NCBI RefSeq assembly: GCF_014836755.1 | Contig: NZ_JACSQF010000009.1 | Span: 1-63,870, forward strand | Origin: Oerskovia merdavium | GTDB taxonomy: Bacteria; Actinomycetota; Actinomycetes; Actinomycetales; Cellulomonadaceae | DNA length: 63,870 nt | Direction of reading: 5' to 3' | Shown: positions 8,821 to 16,536 of the stretch, piece after piece | Layout of the letters: each line of letters opens with the position of its first letter | Position numbering within the stretch: the stretch's first letter is position 1 | Made by a program: the position numbers and the translations under genes | Notes under the pieces: model-generated | The model's database searches: none | What the model saw: only the letters and a program-made list of their open reading frames with translations | What the model was told of the DNA's origin: nothing

Positions 8821-8892
8821 GGGGCGAAGGTAGCCTCGGGCACTGACACGTCCGTCCGCGCGGCCCGTGATCGCTGCCCGTAGTGTGGACCC
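8821..8892. promoter_or_regulatory. divergent leaderless promoters, dnaQ-like / NYN gene
   Basis: In 72 bases two facing -10 elements are seen. TACCTT (minus strand, 8832-8827) ends 6 bases before the ATG at 8820, and TAGTGT (8881-8886) ends 6 bases before the ATG at 8893. Neither gene has a Shine-Dalgarno sequence. Clear -35 boxes are not visible. Confidence 0.6.
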
Positions 8893-10458
8893 ATGGATGG
8901 GACGAGTCGGGACAAGAAGGACACACCGCATCGATCGGACGACGCGCCGCCCGACACGGTCGTCGTCCCGTCCGTCGTCCGCACCCAGCTGCTCGAGCTC
9001 TCCGCGCGCGTCCTGGGCGCCTGGGAGCCCTCGAGCGTCCCCGTGCCCCTCCGCAGGGTCCGCACGTTCGCGCCGCGCCGACGAGCGGTGTCGGGCGCCG
9101 TGCCCCTGTGGCAGGCCCTCGAGACCAGCGCCTCGTTCCGGCATGCGGTCGCGGCAGCCTGGAGCGCGGCTCGCCCCCGGGAGGCGCGCGCCCTCCGGCC
9201 CGACGGCGTCACGTCCACGGGCGGCGACGTCGCCACGGCGTCGGTCGCCCCTGGTGCCGACGAGAGCACCGAGACGGCGGGAGGCGCGGGTCCCGCCGGG
9301 GCGCCCGACACGCCGGACGACTCGCTCGACGAGGTGACCACGTCGGCAGGTGAGGTCCCGGTGCGGGACGAAGGCTCCGCCGTCGGGCAGGGCGAGGCCG
9401 AGGCCGAACGGGCCGCGAGCGGCCTCGTGGACCTGGCCGTCGGCGCGTTCCTGCTGCGACCCGACGGCTGGGAGGACCACCTGGCGCGCGCGGCCTCGGC
9501 CCTCGAGACGCAGGCCGAGGCGCAGCACCGCGCTCAGGAGGCCGAGCGTGCCGCGGGGGAGCGCGACCGGGCCGTCGCCGAGCTCGCCGCTGCCCAGGAG
9601 GCCGCGGCTGCCGACCGCGCTGCGCTCGACGAGGCCCGGGCCGAGATCGCGACGCTCAAGAAGCAGGAGCGCAAGCTCCGCTCGGACGCCGACCGCGCCC
9701 GGGCAGAGGCCCGGGCCGCGCTCGCCGAGGCCGCCGCACGCCCCGAGGCCGCCGAGGCGCTCGGGGCGCGGGCCGCCGACGAGCGCCGGGAGGCGTCGGT
9801 CGCGCTCGACCGCGCGCACGCCGCCCGGGACGAGGCGCGCACGCTCACGCACACCGGGGCCGAGCTCGCCAACGCGCGCGCCAGGCTCCTGCTGGAGACC
9901 GTCGTGGACGCAGCGGTCGGGCTCCGCCGCGAGCTCGGGATCCCCCCGACGACGCTCCGACCGGCCGACACCGTGGCCCCCGCGGACGGCGGAGGGGTGC
10001 CGGGCGCTCCCGACCGCACCCGGCCCGGGTCGCGCGGGCGGACCGGCGACGACCCGGCGCTGCTCGACGACGTCCTGGCCGTCCCCCAGATGCACCTCAT
10101 CGTCGACGGGTACAACGTGACCAAGACGGGCTTCGGCGCGCTGACCCTCGCGCAGCAGCGGCGGCGCCTCGTGGACGGGCTGGTGCGCGTCGCGTCGCGC
10201 ACCGGGGCCGAGGTCACGTGCTGCTTCGACGGGCAGGACCTGGGCCACCTGCCGCCCGCGAGCACCCGCGGGGTGCGTGTCCTGTTCACGTCGGGCGAGA
10301 TCGCCGACCACCTGATCCGCCGGCTCGTCGCGGCCGAGCCCGAGGGGCGGCCCGTCGCGGTCGTCACGAGCGACCGGGAGGTCGCCGACGACGTCCAGGC
10401 CATGGGCGCCGTGGCGATCGGGTCGCCGGCCCTCGTCGCGCGGCTCGCGAGGCTCTGA
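8893..10458 (+). CDS. NYN-domain (YacP-like) putative RNA-binding/nuclease protein
   Basis: The 521-residue protein ends in an NYN/YacP-type PIN-like domain with LIVDGYNVTKTGF (near residue 400) and TSDREVADD, acidic residues expected for metal-dependent RNA cleavage. Residues about 190-330 are an Ala/Glu/Arg-rich stretch of strong coiled-coil character, and the N-terminal third is unrecognised. It is probably cytoplasmic and RNA-related, but no substrate is known. The start follows TAGTGT by 6 bases without a ribosome site, suggesting a leaderless transcript. The neighbouring divergent gene encodes a DNA nuclease. Confidence 0.8.
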   Translation: MDGTSRDKKDTPHRSDDAPPDTVVVPSVVRTQLLELSARVLGAWEPSSVPVPLRRVRTFAPRRRAVSGAVPLWQALETSASFRHAVAAAWSAARPREARALRPDGVTSTGGDVATASVAPGADESTETAGGAGPAGAPDTPDDSLDEVTTSAGEVPVRDEGSAVGQGEAEAERAASGLVDLAVGAFLLRPDGWEDHLARAASALETQAEAQHRAQEAERAAGERDRAVAELAAAQEAAAADRAALDEARAEIATLKKQERKLRSDADRARAEARAALAEAAARPEAAEALGARAADERREASVALDRAHAARDEARTLTHTGAELANARARLLLETVVDAAVGLRRELGIPPTTLRPADTVAPADGGGVPGAPDRTRPGSRGRTGDDPALLDDVLAVPQMHLIVDGYNVTKTGFGALTLAQQRRRLVDGLVRVASRTGAEVTCCFDGQDLGHLPPASTRGVRVLFTSGEIADHLIRRLVAAEPEGRPVAVVTSDREVADDVQAMGAVAIGSPALVARLARL

Positions 10459-10475
10459 GGGCGGGGCCGCGGACA

Positions 10476-10514
10476 GCACGACGGCCGGCCCCTCCTGGGG
10501 ACCGGCCGTCGTGC
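10476..10514. terminator. bidirectional hairpin, NYN gene / acyl-CoA synthetase
   Basis: GCACGACGGCCGG plus CCCC (10476-10492) pairs with GGGG and CCGGCCGTCGTGC (10497-10514), with a single bulged A and a 4-base loop. It lies between two convergent genes. Confidence 0.85.
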
Positions 10515-10536
10515 GGAGCAGGCGTCTCCGTGCGGG

Positions 10537-12348
10537 TCAGTGGGCGGCAGCGCCCGCGTAGATCGCGTCGATCTCGACCGAGAAGTCCTGGAGGACGACG
10601 TTGCGCTTGACCTTGAGCGAAGGCGTCAGGTAGCCGTTCTCGACCGTGAAGTCCGTGGTCAGGATCGTGAACTTGCGGATCGACTCGGCGCGCGAGACGG
10701 CCTTGTTGGCGCGGTCCACGGCGGCGTCGAGGGCCGCGAGGACGTCGATGTCGAGAGCCGCGGCGTCGATGCTCATGGGCTCCTTGCCGTGCATCGCGAG
10801 CCACCCGGGCAGGCCCTCGGGGTCGATCGTCATGAGCGCGCCGATGAACGGCTGCCCGTCCCCGACGACGACGCACTGGCTGATCAGGGCGTGCGCGCGG
10901 ATGCGGTCCTCGAGCACGGCCGGGGCGACGTTCTTGCCTCCCGCGGTCACGATGATCTCCTTCTTGCGGCCCGTGATGCGCAGGAACCCGTCGGCGTCGA
11001 GCGAGCCCAGGTCGCCCGTGCGGAACCAGCCGTCGACGAACGCGTCCTGCGTGGCCTGCGGGTTGTTGTGGTACCCGCGGAACACGTGGTGGCCCTTGAG
11101 CAGGATCTCGCCGTCCTCGGCGATCTTGGCGCCGCAGCCCGGGAGCTGGGGCCCCACGGTCCCGATCTTGGTCGCGGTCGGCCGGTTGACCGACGTCGGT
11201 GCGGTCGTCTCGGTCAGGCCGTAGCCCTCGAGGATGCGCACGCCGATGCCGCGGTAGAAGTGCCCGAGCCGCTCACCGAGCGGGGCGCCGCCCGAGACGG
11301 CCCACTTGGTCTGCCCGCCGAGCGCCGCACGCAGCTTCTTGTAGACGAGCGCGTCGGCGACCTTGTGCTGGAGCTTGAGGCCGATGCCCGGGCCCTTGGG
11401 GTCGTCCAGGGCGCGGGAGTAGGCGATCGCGGTCGCCGCGGCCCAGTGGAAGATCTTGACCTTTCCGCCCGCGGCGGCCTTCTGCTCCGAGGAGTTGTAG
11501 ACCTTCTCGAAGACACGGGGGACCGAGAGGATGTAGGTCGGCTTGAACTCGCCGAGGTCCTCGAGGAGCGTCTTGGTGTCCGGGGTGTGCCCCAGGACCG
11601 TCCCGCCCGCCACGACGAGCACGCCGATGAAGCGCGCGAACACGTGCGCCAGGGGCATGAACAGCAGCGTGCGACCGTTGGCCTCGGCGAAGACCTCGGG
11701 CAGCGCCTTCACGGCGTTGACGGTCAGCGAGTAGAAGTTCTCGTGCGTGAGCTCGGCGCCCTTGGGGCGTCCCGTGGTGCCCGAGGTGTAGATGATGGTC
11801 GCGACGTCCGCGAGATTCGCGAGGCCGCGGCGGCGGGCGATCTCGTCGTCGCTGACGTCCTTGCCCGCCTCCTTGAGCGCGGCGATCCCACCGTCGTCGA
11901 TCACGAACACCTGGCCGAGCTCGGGCGCCTGTGCCCGGACCTCCTCGACCGTGGCGGCGTGCGCGGGCGACTCGACCACGAGCAGCCTGACCCCGGCGTC
12001 CGAGAGGATCCACTGGACCTGCTCGGCGCTCGAGGTCTCGTACAGGGGCACGGGGACCGCGCCCGCGGCCCAGGTGGCCCAGTCGAGCAGGGTCCACTCG
12101 TAGCGGGTGCGGGACATGATGCCCACGTGCTCGCCGGGCTGGATGCCCAGGGCCACGAGGCCCTTGGCGACCGAGACGACGTCGGCGTCGACCTCGCGTG
12201 CGGTCAGTGTCTTCCAGGGGGCGCCCGGCCCGCTCTTGACCTCGACCATCGGCTGGTCGGGCCCGGCCGCGACACGGCTGGCGAAGAGGTCGTTGAGGTT
12301 GTCGAGGGGATCGACATCGATGATGCGCGGTGCGCTGAACTCGTCCAT
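10537..12348 (-). CDS. fadD15: long-chain fatty acid--CoA ligase
   Basis: This AMP-forming synthetase activates long-chain fatty acids to acyl-CoA for lipid synthesis or degradation. The 603-residue protein shows the P-loop-like YTSGTTGRPKGAELTH, the adenylate motif GYGLTETTAP and the C-terminal hinge motif WFRTGDLG followed by GRKKEII. The ATG at 12348 is chosen because GGAG lies 6-7 bases before it and homologues begin near MDEFSAPRI. The position near plsC, trpD and the bc1 genes parallels M. tuberculosis fadD15 (Rv2187), which is the basis of the symbol. Chain-length preference cannot be read. Confidence 0.88.
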   Translation of the reverse strand: MDEFSAPRIIDVDPLDNLNDLFASRVAAGPDQPMVEVKSGPGAPWKTLTAREVDADVVSVAKGLVALGIQPGEHVGIMSRTRYEWTLLDWATWAAGAVPVPLYETSSAEQVQWILSDAGVRLLVVESPAHAATVEEVRAQAPELGQVFVIDDGGIAALKEAGKDVSDDEIARRRGLANLADVATIIYTSGTTGRPKGAELTHENFYSLTVNAVKALPEVFAEANGRTLLFMPLAHVFARFIGVLVVAGGTVLGHTPDTKTLLEDLGEFKPTYILSVPRVFEKVYNSSEQKAAAGGKVKIFHWAAATAIAYSRALDDPKGPGIGLKLQHKVADALVYKKLRAALGGQTKWAVSGGAPLGERLGHFYRGIGVRILEGYGLTETTAPTSVNRPTATKIGTVGPQLPGCGAKIAEDGEILLKGHHVFRGYHNNPQATQDAFVDGWFRTGDLGSLDADGFLRITGRKKEIIVTAGGKNVAPAVLEDRIRAHALISQCVVVGDGQPFIGALMTIDPEGLPGWLAMHGKEPMSIDAAALDIDVLAALDAAVDRANKAVSRAESIRKFTILTTDFTVENGYLTPSLKVKRNVVLQDFSVEIDAIYAGAAAH

Positions 12349-12611
12349 GCTGGCTCCAGTGGCAGAAGTCGACGGTGTGAGAACACTACCCACAGGACGG
12401 AAGTGTCGTTGACCGCCTCCGAGTCGGTACTCTTCATGGTGCTGTGCGCTGTTGCGCAAGATTTCAGGCCGTACCTGGGCGAACACCGGGAGCGACCGAC
12501 GATCGGAGCCGACGGACGTACGCAGAACCGATGCCGAGGCGGTGCACAACCGTTACCGGCGGGCGTTCCCATCCTGTGAGTTCCAGACCGCTACGTGAGT
12601 GAGGACCTGAC

Positions 12612-13559
12612 ATGCATGCCATCGGAGTCGACATCGGCGGAACGAAGATCGCCGCGGGTGTGGTCGACGAGAACGGCAAGATCCTTGCGCAGACGCGTCG
12701 CGACACCGAGCCCGACGACGTCGCGAGCATCGACGCAGCCGTCGCGGACGTGTACGCCGAGCTGTCCAAGGAGTTCGAGGTCGAGGCCATGGGCCTGGCC
12801 GCAGCCGGCTTCGTGAGCCCCGACCGCACCTCGGTCCTCTTCGCTCCCAACATCGCCTGGCGCGAGTACCCGCTGGCCGCCAAGGTCCGCGCGCTGATCG
12901 GCGACGACGACGTCAAGATCGTCGTCGAGAACGACGCCAACGCGGCGGGCTGGGCCGAGTTCCAGTTCGGCGCGGGCCGCGACGCCTCGGACATGCTCAT
13001 GCTCACGGTCGGCACGGGGCTGGGCGGCGCGATCATCGTCGACCGCAAGCTCGTGCGCGGTCGCTGGGGCGTGGCGGCCGAGGTCGGGCACATGCGCGTC
13101 GTGCCCGGCGGACACTACTGCGGTTGCGGACACGAGGGCTGCTGGGAGCAGTACGCGTCGGGCAGCGCGCTCGTGCGCGACGGCCAGGCCGCGCTCATCG
13201 CGCAGCCGGACCGTGCGACGGCGCTGCTCGAGCTCGCGGGCGGCGACGCCTCGAAGCTCAACGGCCCGCAGATCACGCAGGCCGCGCAGGACGGCGACGA
13301 GCTCGCGATCGAGCTGCTCGCGACGCTCGGTCGGTGGATCGGCGAGGGGGCTGCCTCGGTCACGGCGCTGCTCGACCCCGAGCTGATCGTGATCGGTGGC
13401 GGTGTCGGTGCTGCCGGCGACCTGCTGCTCCAGCCCGTCCGCAAGGCGTTCGCGGACCAGCTCTCGGCGCGCGGGCACCGTCCCGAGGCGCAGATCGACC
13501 TCGCTCAGCAGGGCAACGAGGCCGGCATCGTCGGTGCGGCGGACCTCGCCCGCAGCTAG
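12612..13559 (+). CDS. glkA: ROK-family glucokinase
   Basis: Phosphorylates glucose to glucose 6-phosphate. The 315-residue protein has the ROK phosphate loop DIGGTK (7-12), the catalytic motif ENDANA (106-111, Asp108), GTGLGG (134-139) and the ROK zinc site formed by H160 and C170/C172/C177 in CGCGHEGC. There is no helix-turn-helix, so it is an enzyme rather than a ROK repressor. GAGG lies 7 bases before the ATG. It is divergent from the acyl-CoA synthetase over a 263-base gap and ends at a clear hairpin. Confidence 0.92.
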   Translation: MHAIGVDIGGTKIAAGVVDENGKILAQTRRDTEPDDVASIDAAVADVYAELSKEFEVEAMGLAAAGFVSPDRTSVLFAPNIAWREYPLAAKVRALIGDDDVKIVVENDANAAGWAEFQFGAGRDASDMLMLTVGTGLGGAIIVDRKLVRGRWGVAAEVGHMRVVPGGHYCGCGHEGCWEQYASGSALVRDGQAALIAQPDRATALLELAGGDASKLNGPQITQAAQDGDELAIELLATLGRWIGEGAASVTALLDPELIVIGGGVGAAGDLLLQPVRKAFADQLSARGHRPEAQIDLAQQGNEAGIVGAADLARS

Positions 13560-13617
13560 TCGAGGTCGTCGGCGTCACGGGTCACCGAGGCGGTGGCCGG
13601 CACGGCCTGCGTCGACG

Positions 13618-13656
13618 GGACGGCCCGCGCCCGCCCCCCCGGGTCGCGGGCCGTCC
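13618..13656 (+). terminator. hairpin terminator after glkA
   Basis: GGACGGCCCGCG (13618-13629) pairs perfectly with 13645-13656 around a 15-base C-rich loop, 58 bases past the glkA stop. The rest of the 221-base gap to the next gene shows no coding sequence. Confidence 0.75.
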
Positions 13657-13780
13657 TGCTGCGCGGTCCGACGTCCCGCCCGGGGCGCGACGCACGCCGA
13701 GGGGCGTGGCGCCGTCGGGCACGGGAAGCCGTCCCACGGTGCCGCCCGGACGCCCCAGGACGGGCACCGGACGGCGACCG

Positions 13781-14350
13781 TCAGACGACGGCGCCCGGCC
13801 CCGCGTGGTCGTCCTCGCGGCGGTGGGGCATGCGCCACACGAGCACCGCGAGCCCGACCAGGAACAGGCCGCCTGCGACCTGGGCCGCGATCGTCGGGAA
13901 CGGACGGAGCACGACCATCCCGACGAGCAGCAGGATCGGGATGCCCGCGACCAGGCCCCAGGCCATGGTCAGCAGCGGGTCCCGGCCCATGCCGATGTCC
14001 GGGTCCGGGGGAGTGAAGTGGCTCTCGGCCTCCTCGAGGTCCTCGACCTCGGGCGTGGTCGGCCAGTCCCGGGGGCCGGGCCCCTGCACCCAGGGCGCGA
14101 CCGGGAAGGTCTCGTGGAGGTCGCGGGGCGCCGCGGGGCGGGCGTCGGGCGCGGACGGGCCGGGTCCCGCCTCCGCGACGGCCGACTCCGCAGCGGCCGA
14201 GACGTCCGAGAGGTCGGCCACGATGTCGGCCCAGCGGGCCTCGACGTCGGGGAGGTCGTCCTGCGGCGTGGTCGGCTGGTCGTCGGTCGGCTCGATCGCG
14301 TCGTCCTTCCCGTCGTTCTCGTCCTGCGGTCCTGCATTCGGTGCGGCCAT
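13781..14350 (-). CDS. two-TM membrane protein of unknown function
   Basis: I do not recognise a named family. The 189-residue protein has a long acidic, proline-rich cytoplasmic N-terminal part (about 1-125) and two adjacent membrane helices (AWGLVAGIPILLLVGMVVL and a second one rich in Ala/Gly/Leu), ending in a charged tail. The start at 14350 has no ribosome site, but TAGAGT ends 7 bases before it, suggesting a leaderless message. It is divergent from plsC across 60 bases; a role in the envelope is only an inference. Confidence 0.7.
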   Translation of the reverse strand: MAAPNAGPQDENDGKDDAIEPTDDQPTTPQDDLPDVEARWADIVADLSDVSAAAESAVAEAGPGPSAPDARPAAPRDLHETFPVAPWVQGPGPRDWPTTPEVEDLEEAESHFTPPDPDIGMGRDPLLTMAWGLVAGIPILLLVGMVVLRPFPTIAAQVAGGLFLVGLAVLVWRMPHRREDDHAGPGAVV

Positions 14351-14357
14351 GGGGTTC

Positions 14358-14363
14358 ACTCTA
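14358..14363 (-). promoter_or_regulatory. -10 element for leaderless mRNA
   Basis: TAGAGT on the minus strand ends 7 bases before the ATG at 14350; no ribosome site is present. Confidence 0.5.
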
Positions 14364-14410
14364 GAGTCGGAACCGCAGCCCGTGTTCGCGGGGTGCTCCA
14401 AGGAGGAACG

Positions 14411-15202
14411 TTGTTCTACTGGTTCATGAAGCAGGTGTTGGTCGGCCCCCTGCTCCGGCTGCTGTACCGTCCGTGGACGCGCGGCGTCGACAACGTCCCC
14501 GACGAGGGCGGAGCGATCCTCGCGAGCAACCACCTCGCGGTCATCGACTCCTTCATCCTGCCCCTCGTGCTGAACCGCAAGGTCCAGTTCCTCGGCAAGT
14601 CCGACTACTTCACGGGCAAGGGAATCAAAGGGCGCCTGACGGCCGGGTTCATGCGCGGCGTGGGCACCATCCCCGTCGACCGTGCGGGCGGAAAGGCCAG
14701 CGAGGCCGCGCTCACCACGGGACTGCGGGTCCTGGGTGACGGCGAGCTGTTCGGCATCTACCCCGAGGGCACGCGCAGCCCCGACGGGCGCCTCTACCGC
14801 GGCAAGACCGGCGTGGCCCGCCTCGCTCTCGAGTCCGGCGCGCCCGTGGTCCCCGTCGCGATGATCGGCACCAACATCGCCCAGCCCATCGGCAAGGTCA
14901 TCCCCAAGCCCATGCGGATCGGGATCGTGATCGGCGAGCCGCTCGACTTCAGCCGCTACAAGGGCATGGAGAACGACCGCTTCATCCTGCGCGCCGTCGC
15001 GGACGAGATCATGTACGCGATCATGAGCCTCTCGGGCCAGGAGTACGTGGACATCTACGCCGCGACGGCCAAGGCGCGCCTCGCGGCCGGACCCGCCGCT
15101 ACCACACCTCCCGCCTCGCCCGCGGCCCCGGGCGGAAGGCCGGTCCCGGACGTCCAGGTTCCGGAACCGCCGCAGGAGGACCCCGCGCCGTCAGTAGACT
15201 GA
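14411..15202 (+). CDS. plsC: 1-acyl-sn-glycerol-3-phosphate acyltransferase
   Basis: Transfers a second acyl chain to lysophosphatidic acid, making phosphatidic acid. The 263-residue protein has the acyltransferase block I (SNHLAVIDS, the NHX4D motif) and block III (YPEGTRSPDG), and a hydrophobic N-terminus for membrane contact. The last 40 residues are a Pro/Ala-rich tail. The TTG at 14411 is taken as the start because AGGAGG lies 4 bases before it; the first in-frame ATG is 15 bases further and too far from that site. fadD-plsC proximity matches the mycobacterial order. Confidence 0.9.
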   Translation: MFYWFMKQVLVGPLLRLLYRPWTRGVDNVPDEGGAILASNHLAVIDSFILPLVLNRKVQFLGKSDYFTGKGIKGRLTAGFMRGVGTIPVDRAGGKASEAALTTGLRVLGDGELFGIYPEGTRSPDGRLYRGKTGVARLALESGAPVVPVAMIGTNIAQPIGKVIPKPMRIGIVIGEPLDFSRYKGMENDRFILRAVADEIMYAIMSLSGQEYVDIYAATAKARLAAGPAATTPPASPAAPGGRPVPDVQVPEPPQEDPAPSVD

Positions 15203-15224
15203 GGGAGCAGGCCGTCCCGCTGCC

Positions 15225-15252
15225 CCGGGGGATCCCCGGCGTCGATCGACGC
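15225..15252. promoter_or_regulatory. palindromes in the pfk leader region
   Basis: CCGGGG-GAT-CCCCGG (15225-15239) is followed by the perfect 14-base palindrome GCGTCGATCGACGC (15239-15252), 38 bases before the pfk start. The first may act as a weak plsC terminator; the second could be an operator. No regulator is identified. Confidence 0.35.
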
Positions 15253-15290
15253 AGGCACGGCGGCATCCTTCAACGAGAGGCTCCTTTGCT

Positions 15291-16529
15291 ATGTCTGATC
15301 GTCGGCAGGTTCGTCGCGTCGCTCTCCTGACGGCCGGTGGTTTCGCCCCGTGCCTGTCCTCCGCCGTGGGCGGTCTGATCGAGCGCTACACCGAGCTCGC
15401 CCCCGAGGTCGAGATCATCGCCTACCAGCACGGCTACCACGGCCTGCTGACCGGCAACAAGATCGTCGTCGACGAGGAGACCCGCAAGAACGCGGGCATC
15501 CTGCACCGCTTCGGCGGCTCGCCGATCGGCAACTCGCGCGTCAAGCTCACGAACGCGAAGGACTGCGTCAAGCGCGGTCTGGTCCAGGAGGGCCAGGACC
15601 CGCTGCAGGTCGCCGCGGAGCAGCTCAAGGCCGACGGCGTCGACGTCCTGCACACCATCGGTGGCGACGACACCAACACGACCGCGGCGGACCTCGCGGC
15701 CTACCTGCACGAGAACGACTACGAGCTGACGGTCGTGGGCCTGCCCAAGACGATCGACAACGACGTGATCCCGATCCGTCAGTCGCTCGGCGCCTGGACC
15801 GCCGCCGAGGAGGCTGCGGGCTTCGCGCGCAACATCATCGGCGAGCACCGCTCGGGCCCGCGCATGCTGATCGTGCACGAGGTCATGGGGCGTCACTGCG
15901 GCTGGCTGACCGCCGCCTCGGCCGCCGAGTACCGCAAGTGGCTCGACACGCAGGAGTGGGTCCCGGGCATCGGCCTGACCAAGGAGCGGTGGGACATCCA
16001 CGCGGTGTTCGTCCCCGAGCTCGCGCTCGACATCGAGGCCGAGGCAGCGCGCCTGCGCACCGTCATGGACGAGGTCGGCAACGTCAACATCTTCCTGTCC
16101 GAGGGCGCGGGCATGAACGAGATCGTCGCGCAGCTCGAGGCGTCGGGCGAGACGGTCGAGCGCGACCCCTTCGGCCACGTCAAGCTCGACACGATCAACC
16201 CGGGTGCCTGGTTCGCCAAGCAGTTCGCGGAGAAGCTCGGCGCCGAGAAGACCATGGTCCAGAAGTCGGGCTACTACTCGCGCGCCGCGGCCGCGAACGC
16301 CGAGGACCTGCGCCTCATCAAGTCCATGACGGACCTCGCCGTGGACTGCGCGTTCAGGGGCGAGTCGGGCGTGATCGGTCACGACGAGGAGAACGGCGAC
16401 CGCCTGCGCGCGATCGAGTTCCCGCGCATCGCGGGCGGCAAGGCGTTCGACGTCTCGCAGCCGTGGTTCGGCGACCTGCTGGGCGAGATCGGCCAGCCGC
16501 TCGTCCCCGCCGCCCCGACGGCGCACTGA
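15291..16529 (+). CDS. pfp: pyrophosphate-dependent 6-phosphofructokinase
   Basis: Converts fructose 6-phosphate and PPi reversibly to fructose 1,6-bisphosphate. In the 412-residue protein the motif GGDD (124-127) has Asp where ATP-dependent enzymes have Gly, and PKTIDND (152-158) has the Lys typical of PPi enzymes; together these indicate PPi as phosphate donor. The ATG is preceded by GAGAGG about 10 bases upstream. aroG begins 7 bases after the stop, so the two genes form an operon linking the sugar phosphate pool to aromatic synthesis. Confidence 0.92.
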   Translation: MSDRRQVRRVALLTAGGFAPCLSSAVGGLIERYTELAPEVEIIAYQHGYHGLLTGNKIVVDEETRKNAGILHRFGGSPIGNSRVKLTNAKDCVKRGLVQEGQDPLQVAAEQLKADGVDVLHTIGGDDTNTTAADLAAYLHENDYELTVVGLPKTIDNDVIPIRQSLGAWTAAEEAAGFARNIIGEHRSGPRMLIVHEVMGRHCGWLTAASAAEYRKWLDTQEWVPGIGLTKERWDIHAVFVPELALDIEAEAARLRTVMDEVGNVNIFLSEGAGMNEIVAQLEASGETVERDPFGHVKLDTINPGAWFAKQFAEKLGAEKTMVQKSGYYSRAAAANAEDLRLIKSMTDLAVDCAFRGESGVIGHDEENGDRLRAIEFPRIAGGKAFDVSQPWFGDLLGEIGQPLVPAAPTAH

Positions 16530-16536
16530 CCCGCTG

